64,000 nt of DNA from NCBI RefSeq assembly GCF_019923745.1, contig NZ_JAANOG010000006.1:4716-68715 (forward strand), read 5' to 3'. The position numbers were made by a program, and so were the translations under genes. The notes under the pieces are model-generated. The model searched no databases and had not been told where the DNA came from. It was given only the letters and a program-made list of their open reading frames with translations. This document shows positions 36,236 to 44,578 of this stretch, piece after piece. Position 1 is the stretch's first letter; each line of letters begins with the position of its first letter. Source of the stretch: Aquirufa aurantiipilula. GTDB taxonomy: Bacteria; Bacteroidota; Bacteroidia; Cytophagales; Spirosomataceae.

Positions 36236-37424
36236 ATTTCCAAGGTAAATCCAGCAATTTAATTCCCAATAGTTTTTGACAAACCTGATTTAATTGTTCT
36301 TCTGAACCTTCTAAGTGAAATGTTCTTTGTACATGACGCAGCGACTGACCATGGGCTAAGGCAATGGCGGGAGAAGAACTTTCCAATTCATAAAATTTCC
36401 CCATTTGGGTCCCCGTATCATTTTTGCCATCATTATACGCATTTAAGGCATCTCCTTGGTAGGGGTTTTCCTGAATTTCCCACATGGAATTGACATATTC
36501 TTGTTCCCCCTGATAATCAAATTGAAGGATAGTCAATATGTGATTGGCAGCATCATAACTTGCCGCTAGAGGAATCAAGGCTTTCGGCGGGATGCCTAAT
36601 TTACCTCTCGAGTTCGCGTCTGCTTTAAAATAAAGCATACCGTCTTTTTTGATCAAACGTTCCGCAGGAATCTGTCCAAAATAGGCAGAGTTAATAGCCG
36701 CTTCTTGCCCTTTTTGGTAAGGGATTAATATCGTATTTTGGTCTGAAGCCTTCATCATCCCTAATAACCAGATCGACAAAACACCCGTTGATTTAGACCA
36801 ATCTTGTCCTGTATTTTTCAATACGTTATTCGTTTGATAGCCCACCCATGAAATTCCCTCCAAAGAAACTTGTAATTGCTTTTCTGCTTCCGCTTGATTT
36901 AACAAGGCTACTTCACGGTCTAAAGAGACTTTAAATTTTGTTCCAGAATAATTCTCAATTTCAAAATCTTTGTGGAATAAGGCCTTTTGGCTATCTGATT
37001 TAACCAAAGGATATGTTTCGGTATCAATGATTTCGGGGGTTTGCCAATGCTCAAAAGTAAAGGGGTCTCCTTGTTTAAAATACACAGAATACTGCCCACC
37101 TTCAGGACCTAACCAAAAGCGCTCTTCTCCACCAAAAGCATTCATATGAGGCCCTAATTTACCTGATTTAATGAGCTCATGATTGATCCAACCGTAGCTA
37201 AAACCTGCATCTCCTTGGGAGCTACTGGTCATTACCCTGGCTTGGTATTTCCCAAGGACCAAGACCTGCTGGTTTCCTTGTTTTAATAATACCGTCGTGG
37301 GATCATTTTTCAATAAATTATAATCGTATCCAAAGCTATTTTCTGGGTTCATGGTGGTGTTTGAAGGCTTAGAAGGTTGACAAGCCATCATCCCAGCAAG
37401 GATCAGTAAATAATATGCTTTCAT
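36234..37424 (-). CDS. DUF6786-like lipoprotein
   Basis: 396 residues. Lipobox LAGMMAC (Cys15). The body is beta-rich with FGGEERFWLGPEGGQYSVYFKQGDPF, typical of the DUF6786 proteins of Bacteroidota, and resembles galactose-mutarotase-like folds. Function is unknown; a sugar-binding or mutarotase-like role is inferred only from the fold-like motif. It stands alone between two unrelated genes, divergent from the glycerophosphodiesterase, with palindrome R2 in its upstream region. Confidence 0.65.
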   Translation of the reverse strand: MKAYYLLILAGMMACQPSKPSNTTMNPENSFGYDYNLLKNDPTTVLLKQGNQQVLVLGKYQARVMTSSSQGDAGFSYGWINHELIKSGKLGPHMNAFGGEERFWLGPEGGQYSVYFKQGDPFTFEHWQTPEIIDTETYPLVKSDSQKALFHKDFEIENYSGTKFKVSLDREVALLNQAEAEKQLQVSLEGISWVGYQTNNVLKNTGQDWSKSTGVLSIWLLGMMKASDQNTILIPYQKGQEAAINSAYFGQIPAERLIKKDGMLYFKADANSRGKLGIPPKALIPLAASYDAANHILTILQFDYQGEQEYVNSMWEIQENPYQGDALNAYNDGKNDTGTQMGKFYELESSSPAIALAHGQSLRHVQRTFHLEGSEEQLNQVCQKLLGIKLLDLPWK

Positions 37425-37471
37425 AGGTTTTGAGGGCTTGTAAATAGGAAATGAAGTTAAGTAAAATTCCT

Positions 37472-37504
37472 AACGCTGGCAAGGTTCAAAACCTTGACAG
37501 CGTT
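37472..37504. repeat. Intergenic palindrome R2
   Basis: Arms AACGCTGGCAAGGTT (37472-37486) and AACCTTGACAGCGTT (37490-37504) pair with one mismatch around a 3-base loop. It lies between divergent genes. The arm is nearly the same as in R3. Confidence 0.8.
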
Positions 37505-37666
37505 GTTGAAACGATTGATTTTTCATAGTTATTGTCCAATAAATTGATAATCAATATTAGTCCATTTGACTTCCTCAATCAAGGAATAAATTCGTTAAAA
37601 TAAAGTCCTAAAAAATTTAATCAAATAGCATGAATAAGCATTACAAAATGCCCGTAGATCCGTAAT

Positions 37667-37694
37667 TTTGAATAAGTAAAAAGGAATACCTTTG
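37667..37694 (+). promoter_or_regulatory. Bacteroidota-type promoter for the glycerophosphodiesterase gene
   Basis: A -33-like TTTG (37667-37670) and a perfect -7-like TAnnTTTG box TACCTTTG (37687-37694) are separated by 16 bases, with the ATG at 37718. An AACCTATT leader motif lies at 37706-37713. Confidence 0.6.
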
Positions 37695-37717
37695 ACTACA
37701 AATACAACCTATTTAAA

Positions 37718-38554
37718 ATGAAAAAATACCATTGGCTATTGGTGTTATCCATAGCTATTATCTCATCTTGCCAGCGATCCAATAGTCCCAGTCAAATCGA
37801 GGCTTGGACCTACAAATCCCAACATCAACTACGAATCTCTGCTCATCGAGGAAACTCAGGATTAGCCCCAGAAAACACCTTGGCTACTTTCCAAAAAACC
37901 TTAGAGATGGGAGTTGATTTTATTGAAATAGATGTACGAACCTCCAAAGACAATCAATTAGTCATTTTACATGATGGAACTTTAAACAGAACCACCAATG
38001 GAACAGGCCCAATTGCCAACTTGTCTTTATCGGAAATTAAACAACTAAAAGCCAATAAAGGTTGGGAGGCACAATTCCCTAATGAACAAATTCCAACTTT
38101 GGAAGAAACCTTACAATTGGTAGCAAAATGGAACAAGCAAAAAAATACGAAAACCTATATCTACGTGGACTGCAAACAAGTGGAACCTCAACCCTTGGTA
38201 TCACTGATGCGGAAATATCACTTAGATAAAGAGTCAGTTTACTATGGGAATGACGAGTTTTTAGAAAGGCTAAAAACAGTAGACGCTCAAAGCAAAAGAA
38301 TGCCGAGCTTAAATAATGCAAATGAAATCGAGACAAAAATAAACCGCTTAGCCCCCTATGCTTTCGATGTCAATTGGCTCAAAATGAACGCTCAATTAGT
38401 CCATGACATTCATGAAAAAAACATCAAAGTATATACCGATGTACTAGGTCCATTGGACCAATCTAATAATTATAAAAAAGCTAAAGAGCTGGGAGTGGAT
38501 CTAATTCAAACGGATCACGTAAAATCAGTTTATCGATATTTTCTTGGAAACTAA
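37718..38554 (+). CDS. Glycerophosphodiester phosphodiesterase, lipoprotein
   Basis: 278 residues. Lipobox-like IISSC (Cys18). ISAHRGNSGLAPENTLATFQKTLEMGVDFIEIDVRTSKDNQLVILHDGTLNRTTNG is the complete GDPD signature with the catalytic His pair and metal-binding Glu/Asp. ELGVDLIQTDHV near the end is also typical. It splits glycerophosphodiesters to glycerol-3-phosphate and an alcohol in the periplasm or at the outer membrane, useful for phosphate and glycerol recovery. Monocistronic, with palindrome R3 13 bases after the stop. Confidence 0.9.
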   Translation: MKKYHWLLVLSIAIISSCQRSNSPSQIEAWTYKSQHQLRISAHRGNSGLAPENTLATFQKTLEMGVDFIEIDVRTSKDNQLVILHDGTLNRTTNGTGPIANLSLSEIKQLKANKGWEAQFPNEQIPTLEETLQLVAKWNKQKNTKTYIYVDCKQVEPQPLVSLMRKYHLDKESVYYGNDEFLERLKTVDAQSKRMPSLNNANEIETKINRLAPYAFDVNWLKMNAQLVHDIHEKNIKVYTDVLGPLDQSNNYKKAKELGVDLIQTDHVKSVYRYFLGN

Positions 38555-38566
38555 TTTGAAAATTTC

Positions 38567-38599
38567 AACGTTGTCAAGGTTTGAAACCTTGACAACGTT
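38567..38599. repeat. Intergenic palindrome R3
   Basis: A perfect 16-bp arm AACGTTGTCAAGGTTT (38567-38582), one G, then its reverse complement (38584-38599). It sits between two convergent genes with no T-run on either side, so it is unlikely to be only a terminator. Confidence 0.85.
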
Positions 38600-38608
38600 A
38601 AGAAAAAA

Positions 38609-40843
38609 TTACTTTTTAGGCTCAGAAATAACCCCTAAATAACGGCCCATCCAATAAGGTAAAAGCCAAATGTCTCCCGCACTATGTTCCGATAATCCAT
38701 TGCCTCCATTGCGGTCCATATTAAACTGGTTAGCATTATGGCGCATGATGGGTTTTTCATCAGGAGGTAATACTTCTTGGGTGGTTTGACGACGGAAGTT
38801 ATCCGCGACTTTCACGATATCTTTACGATGACTATTTTGAATAGCCCAATCAATCATATCCATAGGATGTTCACGTAAATACCACGCTGCCTCATTCAAA
38901 TCAAATTGTTTGGTGCCTGTTAAGGCCGTAAATATATTCCAAGCTCCCTCTTTTTCTGGACGCTCAATTTGCCAGTGATCCAAGATGGATTTCTTGAAAT
39001 TCGCTTTTAAAGTGTCATTAAACGCATATCGGTACAATCCCCAATATCCCACATAATACATTTCATCATCTGAGTGATTCCAGCCATCCGACATGTTTTG
39101 TGCATGGGCATCTGCATCCTTTCCAGCTCGACCTAAGACACTAAAAGGGCGCATCAAGTTATCATAATAGCCATATTTAGTCAATAGCTCAAAAGCCTTT
39201 TGCTTATACTTCTCCTTTTTAGTAAAATGATACGCCGTTTGAAGCATGGAAGTAATATTAGACGAATTCAATTTACGATCTCCCACATTCGTAGGGAAAG
39301 AATTAACGTATTTTGGATTCCATTTTCCCCACAAAGTAGGCTTCCCATCAAAGTCAATCAAATACATATCATTTTTCAAGATATGCGACATCAAAGTATC
39401 AATTAAAACAATGGAACGCTTCCTTAAATCGGCATCGTCCACCAACTCAGCCATAGCCCCAAAAGCAAAAATATGTCCTATTACCTCATCACTACTTGTC
39501 GTGGATTTAAAGTCCCACTCTGGATCAGGAGAAGGCTGCCAACGCTCTGGATCCGACAAACTAGCAATAAAACCACGACGCTCAAATGAACGAGCTGGGA
39601 ATCCTGGAACTGGAGTTAATTTATATAATCGCTCCATGGCATCTAAAGACTCCCGACAATTTTGCAATGCCTCTGGGTCTTTGGTTACCGCATAACGAAA
39701 AATTTCTCCTCCCAAATACATGGATGTCCAAAGGCCATCATTATCTGAATCAGCCAAATATCCTGTACTTAGATTTCCTTTTTGCATACCATCCAATGAG
39801 GCATTAAATCCATTCCTTATATGGCGCTTTCTTACTTGATCATCATAAAAAACGGCCTTTTCATGTAAGGTCATTTTCTTAAAACAGATTTGTCCCAATC
39901 CGGCACTTGTGGTGATTAAAACTGAATTTTTAGGACCTTCAGCAATGTGCTTCACGACATTACTTGGTAACCATCTTTCTCCATTATAATAATCATATTT
40001 ACCATCCTTCTTTAAAGCAAAGGCCCCCTTATTCGTGCCAAACCAAACTTTATCCCCAATGGATTTAATGGCAGTAATTTCGGTCCAAGGTAATTTTTGT
40101 TGCTTTTCACTGATTTGTTTTGTGCTAGTATCGAAAATCTGATACCCATCATTTCCTCCTACATATACTTTGGTAGAATTTTCTGCTATATCAAATGCAG
40201 TAAAAGAGCCACTGGCTATTTTAGAAATACCAGCTTGGGCTGCCGAGAAACTGTAAAGTGCTTGTTTCCCTAAAATAAAATAGGTTTGACTAGACGCTTG
40301 GTATTTCATATCAAGAACCTGATCTCCCGACAAATTACCTTTGAACAAGGTTTTGGAATCTTTCACCCAATGAATATTAATCCCGTCTGAAATTAAAAAG
40401 GCAAAATCCTTTCCTCCAACCACTTGATTCGCTTTGGCTAATTCATGTTTGGAATAAATACTTCCAGCAAAAGCATGACTCAAAATCGCCTTATCATCCA
40501 ACAATACAAATTGCTTTTGATACGAAGTTAAGGCTGCCATTTTCTTGGGAGCACTCGTCCGATATTTGGTATCCTTTATCAACGTTCCTGGGTAAAGAAA
40601 TTGTCCATCATGTGGCAGTAAAGTACCCGTAGAGCCAAACAAAATAATATTACCATTTCTGTCTGCATAACTAGTACTCAAATCTGTAGCCTGATCTTTA
40701 GCTAAATAATATTTGACACTATAATCTTGCCAAAATGGGGTATCCTGATACACAGGTTGCTTGGACTTATTTTGTGCCCAAGTCATATGCGTCGCCAACA
40801 AAAGGCAAATGCATACTAGTACATGTAATTTACTGATTTTCAT
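38609..40843 (-). CDS. Exported beta-propeller/alpha-toroid protein of unknown function
   Basis: 744 residues; signal peptide ends near MTWAQ. Residues ~30-330 look like a beta-propeller with two-component-regulator-propeller-like blades (ITAIKSIGDKVWFGTNKGAFALKKDGKYDYYNGERWLP, VVKHIAEGPKNSVLITTSAGLGQI). Residues ~345-740 look like an alpha/alpha toroid (DNDGLWTSMYLGGEIFRYAVTKDPEALQNCRESLDAMERLYKL, SGDIWLLPYWMGRYLGV) such as found in glycoside hydrolases and epimerases. No exact family was recognised and catalytic residues cannot be named. It is the last gene of the minus-strand SusCD operon, 24 bases after the BNR propeller gene. Confidence 0.65.
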   Translation of the reverse strand: MKISKLHVLVCICLLLATHMTWAQNKSKQPVYQDTPFWQDYSVKYYLAKDQATDLSTSYADRNGNIILFGSTGTLLPHDGQFLYPGTLIKDTKYRTSAPKKMAALTSYQKQFVLLDDKAILSHAFAGSIYSKHELAKANQVVGGKDFAFLISDGINIHWVKDSKTLFKGNLSGDQVLDMKYQASSQTYFILGKQALYSFSAAQAGISKIASGSFTAFDIAENSTKVYVGGNDGYQIFDTSTKQISEKQQKLPWTEITAIKSIGDKVWFGTNKGAFALKKDGKYDYYNGERWLPSNVVKHIAEGPKNSVLITTSAGLGQICFKKMTLHEKAVFYDDQVRKRHIRNGFNASLDGMQKGNLSTGYLADSDNDGLWTSMYLGGEIFRYAVTKDPEALQNCRESLDAMERLYKLTPVPGFPARSFERRGFIASLSDPERWQPSPDPEWDFKSTTSSDEVIGHIFAFGAMAELVDDADLRKRSIVLIDTLMSHILKNDMYLIDFDGKPTLWGKWNPKYVNSFPTNVGDRKLNSSNITSMLQTAYHFTKKEKYKQKAFELLTKYGYYDNLMRPFSVLGRAGKDADAHAQNMSDGWNHSDDEMYYVGYWGLYRYAFNDTLKANFKKSILDHWQIERPEKEGAWNIFTALTGTKQFDLNEAAWYLREHPMDMIDWAIQNSHRKDIVKVADNFRRQTTQEVLPPDEKPIMRHNANQFNMDRNGGNGLSEHSAGDIWLLPYWMGRYLGVISEPKK

Positions 40844-40867
40844 TGTATAGGTTTAGGTTTAAATTCA

Positions 40868-42049
40868 CTACTCGGCTTTGATTTTCTGAGGATCAACTAC
40901 CACATATTTAATTGATTTTTGGTCTTTCTCTATGTGAGAAGAATAGCTAATGTGCAAAAATCCATCAGGACTTTGGGTCAAAGATGGATAGGAAAAACTT
41001 CCTTTTCCAGGGGCCACATTTTCCAGATATGTTTTCCATTTCCAAGTTTTTCCTTCATCATCAGAAAGAAATAATCCCAATCGATAGCGACCATCAATTA
41101 TGTCATTTCCTAAAAACGCCAATCTACCATCTGCCAAAACCAAAAGTTCCACACTAGCTGTATTGGGTATATCTGTTTTGACAGAAGCAGACCAGGTTTC
41201 TCCTTGATCAGAAGACTCACTCATGTGTACTCGAGGAGGATTATCCCCGCTATCACGCAAATAAGCTAATAAGTTACCATTCTTCTTTTTTACTACGGCA
41301 GGTTGAATGGGTCCACGACCTACCAAAGGTAGGCTTGGTCGCCAACTAGCTCCTTGATCATCAGAAATGGCCATCATTGAGAAATTATATCCATCAGAAT
41401 AAAGAGGCAAAATAATGCGTCCACTTTCCAAAATAAGTGGTTTGATTCGCGTCATCCAACCAAAGCTTCTTTTCACAGGATCAGCGCTAGCTTTGGCTAT
41501 CATTTCATCGTATTTCGGCGCATATCCTGCCCAACCAATATGGTGCTCAGGCAATTGCTTTAATTTTTTACTCACCTCAGTAGCAAAGTCATTTCCTGGC
41601 TTTAGCAAAATATTATCTTGCCATTCCCAAACAGGAGCCCCCTCTTTGGAATAATTTGTGGATGTCCGCACACGCAACACAGACTGTTCCCATTGATTTG
41701 CTTGAACAGCAATCCAGACTAAAAATAATTTATTTTCCTTGTTCAGAAAGAGCACCGGATTACAATCTGGGATATGAGGTGTGTCAGCCATTAAAAATGG
41801 CTCACTCCATCGAGAATCCCCCTTTTTTAAACGGGCTCCCATCAATTTAACATCATCAGCTGTTCTTTCTCCGCTACCATAAAACCAAACCGACAGGTAA
41901 TCTCCATTCGGCAAACGGACCAAGCTACTTCCATGGACGTGTTTGTCTTGTCCAGGAAAAATAAGCATCGATTTGACAATAGCTGTACTTTGAGCTAGCG
42001 ATGGAGTAGACATCACTAGCAGGGCAAATACGATTTTTAAAAACTTCAT
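40868..42049 (-). CDS. BNR-repeat sialidase-like beta-propeller, exported
   Basis: 393 residues; signal peptide ends near PSLAQ. Asp-box repeats appear as SDDQGASWRP, SSDQGETWSA and SDDEGKTWKW, so this is a six-bladed propeller of the BNR_2/sialidase superfamily. The N-terminal HGSSLVRLPNGDYLSVWFYGSGERTADD and DCNPVLF are shared with the propeller at 55251-56270, but no clear FRIP motif was seen, so true GH33 sialidase activity is unproven; another glycan-cleaving activity is possible. It follows the YdjC-like gene by 4 bases in the SusCD operon. Confidence 0.75.
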   Translation of the reverse strand: MKFLKIVFALLVMSTPSLAQSTAIVKSMLIFPGQDKHVHGSSLVRLPNGDYLSVWFYGSGERTADDVKLMGARLKKGDSRWSEPFLMADTPHIPDCNPVLFLNKENKLFLVWIAVQANQWEQSVLRVRTSTNYSKEGAPVWEWQDNILLKPGNDFATEVSKKLKQLPEHHIGWAGYAPKYDEMIAKASADPVKRSFGWMTRIKPLILESGRIILPLYSDGYNFSMMAISDDQGASWRPSLPLVGRGPIQPAVVKKKNGNLLAYLRDSGDNPPRVHMSESSDQGETWSASVKTDIPNTASVELLVLADGRLAFLGNDIIDGRYRLGLFLSDDEGKTWKWKTYLENVAPGKGSFSYPSLTQSPDGFLHISYSSHIEKDQKSIKYVVVDPQKIKAE

Positions 42050-42053
42050 GTGA

Positions 42054-43136
42054 TTATTTTACTTTTTTACGTCGCTCCATCAATTCTCTGAAAGTACTTA
42101 AGATAATACCTTCTTTCTCAATATAAGCCTTCAAATCTGGATGCATCATGGAATTCATATCAGCTAAACGAGAGCCTCCTGAACCACTGATAAACTTAAA
42201 TTCTTCGGTGATATCACTACTATGAACGATCAACATAGCCACACCTGGCTTCATGTGTTGCAATTGATAAATCCATTGGTCCGCCTTGTATTTTCCCCAC
42301 TCAGCAGGAGTAGCATTTCCCTCTGGTTTCCAATCTCCACTATCCGAGTGCAAATCATCCAATACTGGTAAACCTGCTTTCCATAGCATTTCGCCAATCT
42401 TCTTAGATTCCGTTACCAAATCTGTCAAACCAAATTTAGCCATGGGTAAAGGCATGCCTTCTTTCCACTTACCTTCTGCTTTCATTTTTTTGATATATGG
42501 CTTATTGACCGATTCAATCAGCATTTTATTGTTTCCTCCAGGAAACATTACAGGAATACCTAATTCCATTCCCACTTTCAAATAACGCTCTAAAAATGGA
42601 GGATAAGCAAATAAGGTTCCCATATGCGAATCTAGGTGGGTGGGTTTCCATCCCAAACGTGTCGCACGTTCTATTTGAGCTCGGATTTCTTTTTCTACTT
42701 CATCTGGACTTCCGTTTTTAATAACTTGTTCTACACTATGCCAAAGGCATCCATCACCATCACTTAAAGTAGGTACCTGCTGAAAACCTGATAAAGCTGG
42801 CCAACGGTAATCCTTCCATTCTGAAGTCAAAGTCAGGTGCAAACCCGCATCTAAATTGGGATGGTTTTTTTGGATGTAATGTATAAAACTAGCTGCCCAT
42901 GGACATGGCATCATGATACTACATGAAGTTGCTACTCCTTGTTCAATGGATTTATAAGCCCCTTGATTAGAAGAGTAAGACATACCACAATCATCCACAT
43001 GAAAAATAACCACTTTCTTCCCCTTCGGGTAGCCTAATTTTTCAGCATAAGTGGGTTCTAATTGCTGAGACACGGCATTATTAGTCAAGATGCTACAAGC
43101 AATGCATGCCCATAAAAGTAGTCCTAGTTTTTTCAT
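42054..43136 (-). CDS. ChbG/YdjC-family carbohydrate deacetylase, exported
   Basis: 360 residues from the ATG at 43136, chosen because it starts a signal peptide (KKLGLLLWACIACSILTNNAVSQ); an ATG at 43148 adds 4 residues. VVIFHVDDCGMSYSSNQGAYK holds the metal-binding Asp pair and PTHLDSHMGTLFAY the His. It probably deacetylates an oligosaccharide released by the same locus. It lies between the ceramidase-like gene (79 bases) and the BNR propeller gene (4 bases). Confidence 0.8.
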   Translation of the reverse strand: MKKLGLLLWACIACSILTNNAVSQQLEPTYAEKLGYPKGKKVVIFHVDDCGMSYSSNQGAYKSIEQGVATSCSIMMPCPWAASFIHYIQKNHPNLDAGLHLTLTSEWKDYRWPALSGFQQVPTLSDGDGCLWHSVEQVIKNGSPDEVEKEIRAQIERATRLGWKPTHLDSHMGTLFAYPPFLERYLKVGMELGIPVMFPGGNNKMLIESVNKPYIKKMKAEGKWKEGMPLPMAKFGLTDLVTESKKIGEMLWKAGLPVLDDLHSDSGDWKPEGNATPAEWGKYKADQWIYQLQHMKPGVAMLIVHSSDITEEFKFISGSGGSRLADMNSMMHPDLKAYIEKEGIILSTFRELMERRKKVK

Positions 43137-43215
43137 ATTACAAAACACATTTCGATGAGTGGATGGTTGAATGACCTTAAATTTGCCTAAGATAATTCAA
43201 TGATGTGATAATAAG

Positions 43216-44514
43216 TTATTTCAGCATCGGTTTAGGGCTAGCCTGTATCAACTGCAAGGCTTGGTCCATGTAAATCTCTGCCGTCATTTCCCCCAAACTG
43301 GTTCGGGTGACATAGTCATAGCGCTTAAAGCTATTGTAATCCACTTTAGCTAACATATAACCAAAGGCATCATTGGTAAGGCCAAACAAAAAGGGCAATT
43401 TGGTTGCCATGTGGCGTTTGACATAATAGCCGACATTGGGTAAGGCTTCACCAGGAACCGTAAGAATTTGAGCAGGCCCAATGTTCAACAAGTTTAATTG
43501 AGTGCTAACCGTATTCGGTTTTTTGTATTCGTATTTTAAAGGTGAATTGGTTAAAATATACCGCATGATTTCTGAATCAACAGGTAAGTCTATCATCTTT
43601 GACGTACAATAAATTGATGGAGAATCTAACACTGGAGCTTTATTAATTATTCGCAAAGCTTCATCCGCTAAAAGCTCTCCTATTCGAATGCATTCTTCCC
43701 AGGTATTGGCTTCCTTTTGGCTACTTTGTCCTTCTTTTCCATATTCCAAACGGGTATCTGCTGTGACCATTCCTCCTTGAGCTCCATTCATGAATAAAGC
43801 AACACCGCCTGCTTGAGCTTCAATTCTATCATACAATGGCCCACATAAATCAGGGCTAAGAATCCCTCTTCCGCTTCCGATAACTTCTGGATGGATCGCA
43901 TAATTCACCAAGGTAGCAATGGCTTTCCCTTGTCGAGCACCCGTGGTAGCAATAGCTTGAATGACTCCACAACGTGGATCATATAAAGCAGGGGCATAAT
44001 AATTATAAGCAATTTTACCTTTGGCTTCTTCTACATTAATTTTCAAAGCGGCAGGTTCTAATTTCGTCATGGCTTCGTTGACTGCATCAGCAATTTGCTG
44101 AACACAACGATCTAGGTATTTCAAATCTGCATAATTTTTTCCCGTAACATCTGGAAAACCATAGGCATCGGGGGCGGAGTGTGTATGCGTAGCTCCAATT
44201 AAAATATTTTCAGGGGCGATTCCTTTTATTAGTGCTCTAGACTTATTTCCTAGAACAGAAGTCCAACCAAGGTTATCCACATTAACAATAGCAAAACGAG
44301 TATTTCCTTGCTCAAATACCATGGCACGAGCATACAATTCCCCTTTCTTTTCTACACTAGGTTTAGGTGTTCCTATACCTCCCGAAACAGGAAGTAAGGG
44401 TTCTGGTGTAATAACTCGTACGGCTGCCCCAACCCGGAGGGTTTGAGCAGTCGCTTGAGTAAACAAACACAAGAATAAAAGTATGAAAAGGTTTAGAGGT
44501 GTATTTAATTTCAT
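43216..44514 (-). CDS. Neutral ceramidase-superfamily protein, exported
   Basis: 432 residues; signal peptide ends near TQATAQ. LRVGAAVRVITPEP, IVNVDNLGW and the zinc-binding IGATHTHSAPDAYGFPD identify the neutral ceramidase N-terminal domain family, and VNYAIHPEVIG follows as expected. The nucleophile segment of true ceramidases, GDVSPN, is replaced by NGAQGGMVTADTRL, so ceramidase activity is doubtful; a different zinc hydrolase activity on a glycan or acyl group is more likely. Such proteins are frequent in glycan loci of Bacteroidota and Planctomycetes. It is the third gene of the SusCD operon, after a strong hairpin. Confidence 0.75.
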   Translation of the reverse strand: MKLNTPLNLFILLFLCLFTQATAQTLRVGAAVRVITPEPLLPVSGGIGTPKPSVEKKGELYARAMVFEQGNTRFAIVNVDNLGWTSVLGNKSRALIKGIAPENILIGATHTHSAPDAYGFPDVTGKNYADLKYLDRCVQQIADAVNEAMTKLEPAALKINVEEAKGKIAYNYYAPALYDPRCGVIQAIATTGARQGKAIATLVNYAIHPEVIGSGRGILSPDLCGPLYDRIEAQAGGVALFMNGAQGGMVTADTRLEYGKEGQSSQKEANTWEECIRIGELLADEALRIINKAPVLDSPSIYCTSKMIDLPVDSEIMRYILTNSPLKYEYKKPNTVSTQLNLLNIGPAQILTVPGEALPNVGYYVKRHMATKLPFLFGLTNDAFGYMLAKVDYNSFKRYDYVTRTSLGEMTAEIYMDQALQLIQASPKPMLK

Positions 44515-44546
44515 TGGTTAACAGAATTAGAGAATCTAATTTTTTG

Positions 44547-44571
44547 AAGGGCCTCCCGAAGGAGACCCCTT
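44547..44571 (-). promoter_or_regulatory. Intercistronic hairpin between SusD and ceramidase-like genes
   Basis: On the minus strand a GC-rich stem of about ten pairs with a TTCG loop and one bulge lies just after the SusD stop. No T-run follows, so it looks like an mRNA-stabilising or attenuating element that could set higher SusCD levels, not a plain terminator. Confidence 0.55.
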
Positions 44572-44578
44572 AAAAATC

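Noticed and set aside
40868-44514. Glycosphingolipid (ganglioside) degradation locus from sialidase plus ceramidase annotation
   Set aside because: The ceramidase-like protein lacks the nucleophile motif and the sialidase-like propellers lack an evident FRIP motif, so the two names together do not support this substrate.
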